Of a stretch of 41,022 nucleotides of DNA, positions 1-8,697 are shown piece after piece. The notes under the pieces were generated by a model that saw only the letters and a program-made list of their open reading frames with translations, did no database searches and was not told the DNA's origin. Source of the DNA: Desulfobulbaceae bacterium (GTDB lineage: Bacteria; Desulfobacterota; Desulfobulbia; Desulfobulbales; SURF-16); the NCBI GenBank assembly GCA_020444175.1, contig JAHLLM010000046.1:1-41022 (forward strand), written 5' to 3'. Both the position numbers and the translations under genes were made by a program. The stretch's first letter is position 1, and each line of letters opens with the position of its first letter.

Positions 1-196
1 GTATTTTTTGAATTATTAATGCATTACAGTACCTGCTGCAAGACTGGCTGAGTTACAGTGGTAATCACAATTTTTTATCTGCGCTGTTGCCTGAGCTTGT
101 CCTGATATTTTCTGGGTAATTCTATCAACGTTGACACTCACGACACACTTTAGCCCCTGACCGGAAACAACGCCCCCGCTAACACCCTATTTTTCC

Positions 197-225
197 TTGA
201 CAAAATATTCTTCATTCGTTGTAAT
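197..225 (+). promoter_or_regulatory. Sigma-70-type promoter of the surface operon
   Basis: A perfect -35 hexamer TTGACA (197-202) is followed after exactly 17 bases by TGTAAT (220-225), which differs from the -10 consensus at one position. It lies about 50 bases before the LapG-like start at 274 and probably drives that gene and the HD-GYP gene behind it. Positions 1-190 show no gene I can support. Confidence 0.6.
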
Positions 226-273
226 CAAGCAAGCGAACTGCATTTTCCACATTTTAACCGCACCTCGACCTGT

Positions 274-942
274 ATGGGAAAAAACTTCTTGAACCTGACC
301 AAAGCCGTACCCCATATTTTTTATACCTTTTTTATATTCCTGCTCTTTGTCTCAGCGGCCCAGGCATCATCCGGTTTTTCCAACCTTTTCGGCTATAAGG
401 ATGAACCGCAAAGCGGACTGCAATATCTCCCTCAATGGCTTTCAGTTCTTGAGAGGCATATTATAGAAGATGTCCCTGAGGGTAATTGCACAGACACACT
501 TTTCAACCGCTGCCACTTAAAAAACTGGTATATTTTTTTATCATCCATCAGGAACAAACCTGTAAAAGAACAAATTCAAGCAGTCAATGCCTATGCAAAC
601 AAAAAAAATTATGTTCTCGATATATCAAACTACGGCCAAGAAGATTATTGGGCCATAGCCAAAGAGTTTTTCTATAACGGTGGAGATTGTGAAGATTATG
701 CCATCACAAAATTCTTTTCTCTCCGCTGGCTCGGTTTTGACAAGGAGACATTTCGAATCGTTATCCTTCAGGATGCCAACTTGCGTATTCCCCATGCCAT
801 TCTTGCCGTATCTTATAAGAATGACATCCTGATTCTCGATAACCAGACCCAACGAGTCGTCTCACACCGTGCCATTGCCCACTATCTGCCTCTGTATTCA
901 GTTAATGAAAAAAAATGGTGGCTTCATCTCCCAAAATTGTAA
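274..942 (+). CDS. LapG-like periplasmic transglutaminase-type cysteine protease
   Basis: A 222-aa protein of the bacterial transglutaminase-like cysteine proteinase family (DUF920), the family of LapG, which cuts large adhesins near their N-terminus and releases them from the outer membrane. Residues 14-31 form a hydrophobic signal peptide ending in SAAQA. The likely catalytic triad is visible: Cys139 in GGDCEDYA, His174 in IPHAIL and Asp189 in ILDNQ. The acidic residues flanking the Cys match those that bind calcium in LapG. No strong ribosome binding site precedes the ATG. The next gene starts 12 bases downstream, so the two are probably co-transcribed. No large adhesin or type I secretion genes are in the window; they may lie to the left. 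The family assignment is firm; the substrate is unknown. Confidence 0.88.
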   Translation: MGKNFLNLTKAVPHIFYTFFIFLLFVSAAQASSGFSNLFGYKDEPQSGLQYLPQWLSVLERHIIEDVPEGNCTDTLFNRCHLKNWYIFLSSIRNKPVKEQIQAVNAYANKKNYVLDISNYGQEDYWAIAKEFFYNGGDCEDYAITKFFSLRWLGFDKETFRIVILQDANLRIPHAILAVSYKNDILILDNQTQRVVSHRAIAHYLPLYSVNEKKWWLHLPKL

Positions 943-954
943 GAGAGTTTTTTT

Positions 955-3027
955 ATGAGCAAGCAGACCCCGAAGAAAAAACCATTTTTGCTGAGCAGTG
1001 CACTTTTGGTTGTGGTCTTAGCAGCAGGTATCTGGTCGGTTTTTTCTCTGGCACGTTACGAACTTGAAAGGGACCTGAATAATTGGCAACTTACCCTTTC
1101 GGTTATGGCAGACAACCGTTCCGCCAACCTTACCCATTGGACGGACGACAGATTTTCTGTTTTACGCGAACTTGCAGCAAACGGCTCTTTGCAGCTCTAT
1201 ACTCAGCAACTTGTCGACAGACCACCTCAAAAACAGGAGACAGAGGCTGTTCAACTCTCCTATCTCAGAAATCTTATTATCACCACGGCTCAACGCAGCG
1301 GATTTTACGATGAATCCAAAAGCACATCAACGGTACGAGCAAACTTTGCTTTTCATGCAGACAACGGTCTGGCGCTCATTTCTTCGAATAAAACAATCAT
1401 CACATCCACCCCTGGTCTCACTTCCCTTGATGCGACACTGAATCGTGCTGTTGATACAGTTTTTTCCACAGGAAAACATCTTTTTTCAGGCATAAATCTG
1501 AACGAGAACAACCAACCAGTTGCTGGCTATCTTGTTCCTGTTTTTGCTCTGCAGAAACAGATAAACAGCCAGAAACCTATTGCAGTCATCTATGGATTCA
1601 ATGACGCATCTCTTTCTTTTTACCACTTTTTAGATAGAAAAAATTTAGTGACAAAAACTTCGGAAACCATTCTTGTCCGCCAGGAAGGAAATCTGATATC
1701 CTATCTTTCTCCCCTGGCAGATGGAACCCCACCGCTAACCAGGAGCGTATCAGCTGATACGGATCAACTTGTAGCGTCATTTGCCTTGCTTCATCCTGGC
1801 AAATTCAGCCAGGGAATCGATTATGGCGGCAGGAAAACGCTCTTTACCAGCCGACTTCTTCCAGGACTCAATATGACTCTCATTCAGAAAATTTCCCTGG
1901 ATGAAGCATTATCTGAATCAAAACAGCATCAGCAATTTCTTCTCACCACTCTCTTAATGGCTCTACTGCTCAGCGCAGTATTGATAATTGCCGCATGGTG
2001 GTATGGAAGTTCGATAAAATCACAAAAAGCTGCTGCTGAACTTGTACAAAAAACCAGAGAACTTGAGTCTCAGAGCAACCTGCTGAATGCTATCAATAAC
2101 AACATGACTGATAATATTCTGCTGGTTGACTACCAGTCTCAACTTATTTTTGCCAATAAATCCCTCTATGATCTTCTGGGAATGACGGACGGGGAATTAA
2201 AAGGAAGAAGCCTCAGAAATATTTTTGGTCCTGATGCCGCCAAAAAATTCTATGAAGCACTGAACCTATGCAGCATCAAAAAACCGGTCAGCAGCGAAAT
2301 ATCATTATATATTGATGGTATGACTCATCTCTTTTTTTCGACCTCTCTTCAGGTAGAATACGCCTTCAAGGATCATGCTTCGTTTCTCATCACCTTAAGT
2401 GATGTCACACAGCTAGAGGAAGCACGCAGTAAAAAAGACAGGCTTATGAAACAAATCGTCAGTTCACTCATGCACGCCATTGATCTGCACGATCCCTATT
2501 CAGCCAATCATTCAGCAAAAACATGTCAGATATCGGTTGCCGTTGCAAAAGCAATGGGTCTTTCAACGTCACAACTTACAACCATTGAAATTGCCTCAAG
2601 TCTCTGCAATCTTGGCAAATTATCCATACCAAAAGAAATTCTTTTAAAACCGGAAAAACTTTCAAAAGATGAACAGCAGATTTTACGGAAAGAAACGGAT
2701 TTTGCTTCAGAAATCCTCTTTGAGATTGAATTTGAGGGACCTGTGCTCGAAACAATCTGCCAGAAACATGAATGTATAGACGGCAGCGGTTATCCGAAAA
2801 AGCTAAAGGGTGATGCTATACTGCTCACCGCCCGTATCCTGGCTGCCGCCAACTCTTTCGTGGCAATGACCAGTCCTCGATCCTACCGGGATCGTTTATC
2901 GGACCGTGAAGCAATCGATCAACTCCTTTCGCTTTCCGGAAACAAATATGACAGGCAGGTTGTAGCTGCTCTTTTTCATGTAATTGAAAATGAACAGGAG
3001 TTTCTTGAAACAACAACACAAAAATGA
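955..3027 (+). CDS. Membrane sensor with PAS and degenerate HD-GYP domain
   Basis: A 690-aa protein. A transmembrane helix near residues 11-30 is followed by a periplasmic region of about 300 residues, a second helix near 327-350, a PAS domain (about 375-490) and a C-terminal HD-GYP-type domain (about 500-680). HD-GYP domains normally hydrolyse c-di-GMP with a metal centre built on an HD pair. Here the HDxGK motif reads CNLGK (Cys551, Asn552), HHE reads KHE, and the His of the KxH motif is Glu, while DGSGYP is kept. Hydrolysis is therefore unlikely, but ligand binding is possible. It lies directly behind the LapG-like gene, and in other bacteria LapG is controlled by LapD, a degenerate c-di-GMP receptor. 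A similar role here is inference. Confidence 0.85.
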   Translation: MSKQTPKKKPFLLSSALLVVVLAAGIWSVFSLARYELERDLNNWQLTLSVMADNRSANLTHWTDDRFSVLRELAANGSLQLYTQQLVDRPPQKQETEAVQLSYLRNLIITTAQRSGFYDESKSTSTVRANFAFHADNGLALISSNKTIITSTPGLTSLDATLNRAVDTVFSTGKHLFSGINLNENNQPVAGYLVPVFALQKQINSQKPIAVIYGFNDASLSFYHFLDRKNLVTKTSETILVRQEGNLISYLSPLADGTPPLTRSVSADTDQLVASFALLHPGKFSQGIDYGGRKTLFTSRLLPGLNMTLIQKISLDEALSESKQHQQFLLTTLLMALLLSAVLIIAAWWYGSSIKSQKAAAELVQKTRELESQSNLLNAINNNMTDNILLVDYQSQLIFANKSLYDLLGMTDGELKGRSLRNIFGPDAAKKFYEALNLCSIKKPVSSEISLYIDGMTHLFFSTSLQVEYAFKDHASFLITLSDVTQLEEARSKKDRLMKQIVSSLMHAIDLHDPYSANHSAKTCQISVAVAKAMGLSTSQLTTIEIASSLCNLGKLSIPKEILLKPEKLSKDEQQILRKETDFASEILFEIEFEGPVLETICQKHECIDGSGYPKKLKGDAILLTARILAAANSFVAMTSPRSYRDRLSDREAIDQLLSLSGNKYDRQVVAALFHVIENEQEFLETTTQK

Positions 3028-3151
3028 GTGAGAAAACATGAATAAATTATTTCACCTTGACTCCTTGTGGTGATAGGGTAATAAACATTATCAAATAATT
3101 GTTATCTAGACGAAAAAGAATCATTTTAATTTACCTTGCATGGGGGATGAT

Positions 3152-4489
3152 ATGTTGTTGAAACTGGCTGCAAAGAAAAAACTGAAGGTACTGGCATTAA
3201 CTTTATCACTTTCATCTTGTTTTGCTCTTCCATCATTTTCCGCTTTTGCGGAAGAAGCACCTCCTCCCCTTACAGATGAACAGTTGCGTCAGGAAACAGA
3301 GAAACTTTTCCGCCAGGCCATGGAAAAAAGAGATTCCGGTGATATTTATTCTTCAATCGAGGATTTCCAGACCATCTTGAGCAATCAGCCCAAGCTCCAC
3401 AGGGCAAGGCTTGAAATGGCTGTTGCCTTCTACCAGACCTATCGATTTGAACAGGCTGTAAAAGAGGCGCAGTATGTTCTTGATGACCCGGAAACTCCTC
3501 CGAACGTCAGGGTTGCCATTCTTGCCTTCATGGCACAGGTTAAGCAGGATTCAGAGCGCCTTGGCGGGTCACAGCATACCTGGAAGTTCCCTTTTGAAGC
3601 AGGTTATATATATGATACAAACGTAAACGTCGGACCTGACAGCATTGCCGACATAGGTCTTCAGCCCGGCGCCGAGAAACAATCCGATTCCGGTTATATA
3701 GCTTCAGTCGGCGCCGAGCATACCTATCTCACCCGCAAACGTTACAACTGGGGCTCAAAGCCGACGTCTCTGCTCTGGCAGAGTGGTACAAATCTTTATA
3801 CCCGACAATATAATGATGAAGACCAGTACGACCTTACCGTGCTCAGCGTGAGAACCGGGCCGACATTTGTAACAACCGGCAGTTGGCGGGCTAATCTCAG
3901 CTTCCAGGAAGATATCATTGCCTGGGGGGGAAGCAAATATGCCCTGTTCAGCCATGCCATGGCTGCGTATACCTGGCACTGGGGAGAATCAGGTCTGGAA
4001 ACGACGATTGATGGACTTCTTTCCAGACGCGACTACTCGAAAGAAGGCTACCAGGGGCGCGACAGTGTTTACCTGGCTCCCCGTCTATCTGCGGGCTATA
4101 CCTTTTATGATGGGAAGATTGCCCTGCAATCCGGCATACAGTACATAAATGAAAATGCCACTGACGACTTTTACAGCAACGATGGTTTTAATGTTTATGT
4201 CAACGGCTCCTGGAAAATGCGTGAGCATACTTCAATTTATACCGGCTACAGTCATACTGAAAGCAGATATGACACACCTTATGACCGTTCGCTCCCAGGC
4301 TGGGATGAAGCCAGGGATGAAATTGAAAGAAGGTATAAAATCGGCTTGGTCCATACCTTCAAGAATTTTGGCATGCTCAGCGACTGGAGCCTTAATATTG
4401 AAACGACTCACACCACAACAGATTCAAATCTTTCGGCCTATGACTACAGTCGTTCCGTGACAACTGTGAGCCTCACCAGAAGATTTTAA
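3152..4489 (+). CDS. TPR plus beta-barrel outer-membrane protein, Slam/DUF560-like
   Basis: A 445-aa exported protein. A basic N-terminus and hydrophobic stretch end near SAFAEE. TPR-like helices occupy about residues 40-135. The rest is rich in alternating aromatic residues and ends in a C-terminal Phe (SLTRRF), typical of outer-membrane barrels. The sequence YDTNVNVGP at the start of the barrel is characteristic of DUF560/surface lipoprotein assembly modifiers, which move proteins across the outer membrane. I prefer the ATG at 3152 over 3140 because GGGGGA lies 5 bases before it. The next genes encode exported proteins that could be clients, but neither carries a lipobox cysteine, so the client relationship is speculative. 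The architecture is clear; the substrate is not. Confidence 0.78.
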   Translation: MLLKLAAKKKLKVLALTLSLSSCFALPSFSAFAEEAPPPLTDEQLRQETEKLFRQAMEKRDSGDIYSSIEDFQTILSNQPKLHRARLEMAVAFYQTYRFEQAVKEAQYVLDDPETPPNVRVAILAFMAQVKQDSERLGGSQHTWKFPFEAGYIYDTNVNVGPDSIADIGLQPGAEKQSDSGYIASVGAEHTYLTRKRYNWGSKPTSLLWQSGTNLYTRQYNDEDQYDLTVLSVRTGPTFVTTGSWRANLSFQEDIIAWGGSKYALFSHAMAAYTWHWGESGLETTIDGLLSRRDYSKEGYQGRDSVYLAPRLSAGYTFYDGKIALQSGIQYINENATDDFYSNDGFNVYVNGSWKMREHTSIYTGYSHTESRYDTPYDRSLPGWDEARDEIERRYKIGLVHTFKNFGMLSDWSLNIETTHTTTDSNLSAYDYSRSVTTVSLTRRF

Positions 4490-4546
4490 ATATAATTCAA
4501 TCTATTAATTTCCAGTTTTCCGGAAATTAAATACAATTTACTGAAC

Positions 4547-4561
4547 TAATAATCGTTCTCA
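4547..4561 (+). promoter_or_regulatory. Possible Fur-like operator
   Basis: TAATAATCGTTCTCA matches the 7-1-7 Fur pattern TGATAATnATTATCA at 11 of 14 defined positions. It sits about 150 bases upstream of the proline-rich protein gene. This is a motif match by eye only. Confidence 0.25.
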
Positions 4562-4709
4562 ATTGCAAATCTTCTCTATGCAATATCAGTAACCTATTGA
4601 CATTACACGAATTTAAAATATTAACATCACGCGGCATATGTTTTGCTGTATTTAAGAAGCATTAATTGAGAAAAGCATCGTACCTTATATAAAAATATCA
4701 GGTGATAAA

Positions 4710-5261
4710 ATGAAATTAAAAAAATCCTATATACTGACCATGCTACTTGGTGTCGGAATTGCTATGGGACAAAGCTCCGGAGTTTCTGCAGCACCTGGAG
4801 TTGATGACCAGATGTCACCATACAAATGGGGTCATTGGAGTCAATTGACAGCACCTGCTGCAGGGCCGGCACCTGTGCCTGCTCCACCTGTTGTGGCTCC
4901 GACAGCACCACCGACGCCAGTACCTATTGTACCACCGACAGTAGCGGCAGCGGTTGTGCCGCCGCCAGCGCCACCGGCAGTGGAGCCGCCGCCTCTTGAG
5001 CCACCGCCGCCGACGCCACCACCTGAGCCGCCGCCGCCTGAGCCGCCACCACCTGTGCCGCCGCCGCCAGTGCCTCCGCCGCCTGTGCCGCCGCCGCCTG
5101 AGCCGCCGACCATTGTCCCCCCAGGGACGAATCAACCACCTCCAGTAGCACCTCCAACAACTGCACCTGGAGGGTCGACTACAACAATACCCAGTGGACC
5201 ACCGAGTGGCCCACCAAGCGGTCCACCAAGTGGGCCACCAAGTGGGCCACCGTCGTTGTAA
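4710..5261 (+). CDS. Exported proline-rich repeat protein
   Basis: A 183-aa protein with a clear signal peptide (basic KLKK, hydrophobic core, cleavage near VSAA). The mature part starts with a short unique stretch (PGVDDQMSPYKWGHWSQL) and is then low-complexity. Residues about 50-140 are P/A/V/T-rich and turn into five-residue PPPP(E/V) repeats, and the C-terminus is PPSG repeated about five times in 12-bp DNA units. AGGTGA upstream of the ATG is a good ribosome binding site. Proline-rich segments of this kind often span the periplasm or peptidoglycan or act as a surface stalk, but I recognise no defined family. There is no lipobox Cys. The DNA is much more GC-rich than its neighbours because of proline codons. 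Confidence 0.75.
   Translation: MKLKKSYILTMLLGVGIAMGQSSGVSAAPGVDDQMSPYKWGHWSQLTAPAAGPAPVPAPPVVAPTAPPTPVPIVPPTVAAAVVPPPAPPAVEPPPLEPPPPTPPPEPPPPEPPPPVPPPPVPPPPVPPPPEPPTIVPPGTNQPPPVAPPTTAPGGSTTTIPSGPPSGPPSGPPSGPPSGPPSL
4976..5255 (+). repeat. Proline-codon tandem repeats
   Basis: About 4976-5110 holds degenerate 15-bp units encoding PPPP(E/V), and 5198-5255 holds about five 12-bp units encoding PPSG. They lie within the proline-rich gene and are prone to copy-number change. Confidence 0.7.
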
Positions 5262-5402
5262 GTGGAGATAAAATAATGAATGTCTGTAGCTTGATAAGCT
5301 AAAAGAACCTTAAGAGCGCAACTAAATAGAATAAATAGCGGCTCTGATATAATTTAAAAAAGAGAAAGTTTGCGCAGATAAATAATGAAATGAGGCCCAA
5401 AA

Positions 5403-6260
5403 ATGAAAAATCTCAATTACAAAATTATGAATACTGTCTTATTAGGCGGTTTTCTGTTAGCTGGAACAGCCTCAGCAAGTACTTGGTCTAATTCACAGGG
5501 CGCACTTTATTGGGATACTTTTTCAGGACTCACTAATTCCAATATAACTTGGTACGAAAATGACTCAACTGCTGCTAACAGAAAAACCACATATGCTGAA
5601 TCACGTATTGCAAATAATTGGTTTATGGATACAAATGTAGTAGCTTCTGCACCTGAAATTGGTATTTCAGGATGGGGTAGTCATGATCGAACAACACCAT
5701 TCCCTCCAGCCACTGCTTCAGGATACACAACTGCTGATTCGCTCAATGCCACAGTAGATGTAACGACTACTTTACCTGGAGAAATTTTAACTGCTGATGC
5801 TGCTTCATGGAGAAATGGAGTTTTTGATGTTTCCAACACGGGGACATACAATTTTCAAATCGACTATTCTTTCTCCCAAAATCTGGGTTCAACACTCTTG
5901 CCAGGCTCATCATCAGCATATTCATATATATATTTTCAATTCTTTACTGGTGCCTGGGAGTGGGTTGGAGACAATGCTACAGGACAATGGGTATGGCAAT
6001 GGAGACAATTCGGTGACCCAATACTACACGACATGTATAATGCACTAGCTGATACGATAGACTCAACTTCGGCATCACCTGGAAACGCAACATACTATTT
6101 CTCAAAAGATTTAGACGCAGGACAATACTATAACTTTACTGCCGGAGTATATACGTATGCAGGCGCTGATACATCAGCTGTACCCATCCCCGGTGCAGCA
6201 TGGCTTCTTGGTTCAGGGCTGGTTGGAATTCTGGCAATCAGGAAAAAATTTTCAAGTTGA
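5403..6260 (+). CDS. Exported protein with VPxPA/PEP-CTERM-like sorting tail
   Basis: A 285-aa protein with an N-terminal signal peptide (core VLLGGFLLAGTASA) and a mature region of about 230 residues rich in Ser, Thr, Trp, Tyr and Asn. The C-terminal tail has a VPIPGAAWLLGSG motif, a short hydrophobic helix and a basic end (RKKF). This three-part tail is the hallmark of exosortase-processed PEP-CTERM/VPLPA-CTERM proteins, which are usually exported with exopolysaccharide. The middle of the protein matches no family I recognise. No exosortase gene is in the window. A strong hairpin terminator follows. Its position after the Slam-like and proline-rich genes suggests a role at the cell surface. 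Confidence 0.8.
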   Translation: MKNLNYKIMNTVLLGGFLLAGTASASTWSNSQGALYWDTFSGLTNSNITWYENDSTAANRKTTYAESRIANNWFMDTNVVASAPEIGISGWGSHDRTTPFPPATASGYTTADSLNATVDVTTTLPGEILTADAASWRNGVFDVSNTGTYNFQIDYSFSQNLGSTLLPGSSSAYSYIYFQFFTGAWEWVGDNATGQWVWQWRQFGDPILHDMYNALADTIDSTSASPGNATYYFSKDLDAGQYYNFTAGVYTYAGADTSAVPIPGAAWLLGSGLVGILAIRKKFSS

Positions 6261-6283
6261 AAACGAAATAAATTTACCTCTCA

Positions 6284-6339
6284 AACAAACTAAAAAAGGT
6301 GTTTTAAGATAACTCTTAAAACACCTTTTTTAGTTTGTT
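6284..6339. terminator. Bidirectional terminator between the CTERM gene and purM
   Basis: A perfect inverted repeat with 26-base arms (6284-6309 and 6314-6339) and a 4-base TAAC loop. The arms contain A6/T6 tracts, so the hairpin can terminate in both directions between two convergent genes. Confidence 0.9.
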
Positions 6340-6368
6340 ATATATAAGCTAGTTGTTCGCAGCAAAAG

Positions 6369-7421
6369 CTATTCAACGTATTCTACAGCCCTCTCATCCT
6401 CTTTTCTTACATCAACTTCTCCAATCACATGGGGTGACTCGCCGAGGGCAATAAGCTGCTGGGTCACGTCATCAACAGCCTTTGAGTCAATAATCAGCAC
6501 CATACCAATACCGCAGTTAAATGTTCGGTACATCTCCAATTCGGAAATATTGCCTTTACTCTGCAGAAAATCAAATATTGGCATATTGGGCCAGCTGCCC
6601 TTCTGGATATTTGCTTTGGTGCCTTTTGGCAGAACTCTCGGAATGTTGTCTGTAAAGCCGCCTCCGGTAATATGAGTAAGGCCTCTTACTTTAAAATTTT
6701 TAAAAAGATTCAGTAAGGTCTCGACATATATTCTTGTAGGCTTGAGCAGCTCTTCTCCCAAGGTGCAACCGAGTTCAGGAACCTGATCATCCACCGTCAA
6801 GCCAAGTTCTTCAAAACAAATCTTGCGCACAAGGGAATAACCATTACTGTGAATACCGCTTGAAGTAAGACCGATTAACTTGTCACCTACTTTGATTTCC
6901 GAGCCGTCAATAATTTTGTCCCGTTCTGCTATGCCGACGACAAAGCCCGCTAAATCATAATCTCCGCCGGTGTAGAGCCCCGGCATTTCGGCTGTTTCTC
7001 CCCCGATGAGCGAACATTTAGATATTTCGCATCCCTTTGCAATACCTTTCACAACATCGGTTGCCACATCAACTTCAAGTTTGCCGACGGAAAAATAATC
7101 AAGGAAAAAAAGAGGTTGAGCGCCTGAAACGACAATATCGTTGACGCACATTGCAACCAGGTCGATACCGATTGTGTCATGTTTATTGCAAAGACTGGCA
7201 ATTTTCAACTTTGTGCCAACACCATCTGTCGAGGAGACAAGCACAGGATCGCTATATCGATCACCACCCAATGCAAAAAGTCCACCAAATCCACCAATAT
7301 CAGTCAAAACTCCTCTTCTGAAAGTTGATGAAACGAGTGGCTTGATATTTGAAATAAAATCATTAGCTTTATCAATGTCAACACCAGATTCGGCATATCT
7401 GGAACTGTGAGTTTGATCCAT
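6369..7421 (-). CDS. purM: Phosphoribosylformylglycinamidine cyclo-ligase (AIR synthase)
   Basis: A 350-aa enzyme of full usual length that closes the imidazole ring in purine synthesis (FGAM plus ATP to AIR). The N-terminus has the typical YAESGVDIDKAN. The ATP-binding and dimer region contains STDGVGTKLKIA, and the GGETAEMPG motif is intact, as is GLTSSGIHSNGYSL. It stands alone here, without purN or other pur genes beside it. A hairpin lies in its 5' leader, and a strong shared terminator with the convergent CTERM gene lies at its 3' end. Confidence 0.96.
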   Translation of the reverse strand: MDQTHSSRYAESGVDIDKANDFISNIKPLVSSTFRRGVLTDIGGFGGLFALGGDRYSDPVLVSSTDGVGTKLKIASLCNKHDTIGIDLVAMCVNDIVVSGAQPLFFLDYFSVGKLEVDVATDVVKGIAKGCEISKCSLIGGETAEMPGLYTGGDYDLAGFVVGIAERDKIIDGSEIKVGDKLIGLTSSGIHSNGYSLVRKICFEELGLTVDDQVPELGCTLGEELLKPTRIYVETLLNLFKNFKVRGLTHITGGGFTDNIPRVLPKGTKANIQKGSWPNMPIFDFLQSKGNISELEMYRTFNCGIGMVLIIDSKAVDDVTQQLIALGESPHVIGEVDVRKEDERAVEYVE

Positions 7422-7447
7422 CTTTTATTTACCGCCTAAAGTCTTTG

Positions 7448-7479
7448 AAAGTAAGTTCTCGCTGTCGAGAATTTACTTT
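7448..7479 (-). promoter_or_regulatory. Hairpin in the purM 5' leader
   Basis: Fourteen-base arms (7448-7461 and 7466-7479) with one G-U pair and a 4-base loop lie 27 bases upstream of the purM start. It does not resemble a PurR operator or a purine riboswitch core that I can identify. There is no U-run directly after it on the minus strand, so it is not an obvious terminator. Confidence 0.4.
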
Positions 7480-7772
7480 GCTGCTGTTAAGGCTGTTAGC
7501 CAGCCTATATAATTTTCCAAAAGAGCTGGATGCTCTAATTTGAAAAAGAAAAAAACGAAATTTATTATTATAAATTATTTACTTTCCAGCGCCTGAAATG
7601 TCAATCTGTTTTATCGCAACCACAAAGTACGATGGCGATAAGAAATAATTTTATATCCATTTATTTCAACAAGTTATACTGATGGCCTTTTTGCTTGACA
7701 AGCTGACAGGATCGATGAATGACCATTCATTGCTTTATTGATTTTATACACCAAATAAGGTAAATAGTAATT

Positions 7773-7871
7773 ATGAAAAAAAGTCAGACAAATAAAATTC
7801 TGATCATCATTGCCATATTGAGCTGGATGTTTATTAGTTATACAATAAATGATGGTCGATCACCTTCCTGA
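7773..7871 (+). CDS. Possible 32-aa membrane peptide
   Basis: A short frame starts MKKSQTNKILIIIAILSWMF and runs 32 residues. It has a basic N-terminus and one hydrophobic helix (about residues 9-23), as in single-pass membrane peptides or the start of an exported protein. The only AAGG is about 13 bases from the ATG, which is far. It is the only candidate gene in the otherwise empty stretch from 7480 to 7962. It could be a chance frame in AT-rich DNA. Confidence 0.3.
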   Translation: MKKSQTNKILIIIAILSWMFISYTINDGRSPS

Positions 7872-7962
7872 CTGACACCCCTCAATCAATCCCAGTCTGG
7901 GACAAGTTGTCCATTGCCCAAATAAAACACATTCTTTTACTTTTTTTTCAAGGAGTTTCAAT

Positions 7963-8622
7963 ATGCTGTGCTATGATACATGCATTAAATATGCACAAGA
8001 AAAACATTTTTGTCCTCACTGTAACATCAGGTTATCCTGTTGTGAAACACCACCTTTTCACATTGGCGACGGACTCGGCTGGGGAAGTGATGTCATGTTT
8101 ATCTGCTTAAATGATGAGTGCCCTGTTTATGTGAAAGGCTGGGAGCACATTGACCTGCAATATGGTCACAACGGAACATACCGTTACATGCTTTTACCTG
8201 GCGAAAAAAAAGGCGATTTTCTCATGGTGGGAAGCCCGGATGCTTTCACAGGGAGTATCATAGATCCTGAAGCACTTAAACAGCAAAACGTTCGTTATCA
8301 AAACGAAAAAAAAGCTCTTGCTCAGCTTGAAACATGTGTCGAAGAAAAGAATCTCGAACCCGTTCTTGCCCTTATTCTTGACGAAAAGGCAGGTCTTGAA
8401 GGACGATTGAGGTCTTGTAGAATTCTTGCTGAAGTTAATGATCTTAACTGTATTGATTCAATAAGAAACCACGAGTTCAAAAACACTGATGTTGAACAGG
8501 CAGTGAACATGGCTATTATCACCCTGTTAAAAGCAAATTTTAAAAAAGAATGCCCTTATTGTGCTGAAATCATAAAACAGCAGGCCAAAATATGTATGCA
8601 TTGCAATAAAGAGCTTGGGTAA
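7963..8622 (+). CDS. Zinc-ribbon domain protein
   Basis: A 219-aa protein, probably cytoplasmic. The N-terminal part carries Cys pairs (CPHC and CC, then CLNDECP) that look like a split zinc ribbon. The middle (about 100-185) is helical with a HEAT-like look, and the C-terminus has a classic short zinc ribbon CPYC...CMHC (about 197-216) of the UPF0547/double zinc-ribbon type. AAGGAG lies 7 bases before the ATG. I do not know its function; binding of nucleic acid or protein through the ribbons is the usual guess. It stands alone between purM and the tRNA-His gene. Confidence 0.75.
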   Translation: MLCYDTCIKYAQEKHFCPHCNIRLSCCETPPFHIGDGLGWGSDVMFICLNDECPVYVKGWEHIDLQYGHNGTYRYMLLPGEKKGDFLMVGSPDAFTGSIIDPEALKQQNVRYQNEKKALAQLETCVEEKNLEPVLALILDEKAGLEGRLRSCRILAEVNDLNCIDSIRNHEFKNTDVEQAVNMAIITLLKANFKKECPYCAEIIKQQAKICMHCNKELG

Positions 8623-8663
8623 CATACTGATTATAATAATTACTCAGTGAAAAACCATTCATT

Positions 8664-8697
8664 CCGGTTATTTTCGACTTGCTATTACCGGTTTAAT
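8664..8697 (+). terminator. Weak terminator after the zinc-ribbon gene
   Basis: CCGGT pairs with ACCGG about 20 bases later, and a T-rich stretch follows. The stem is short and interrupted, so this is a low-confidence call. Confidence 0.3.

Noticed and set aside
4815-5166. Three antisense frames over the proline-rich gene, Gly-, Arg- or Ala-rich
   Set aside because: They are mirror images of proline codon repeats and have no ribosome binding site or family.
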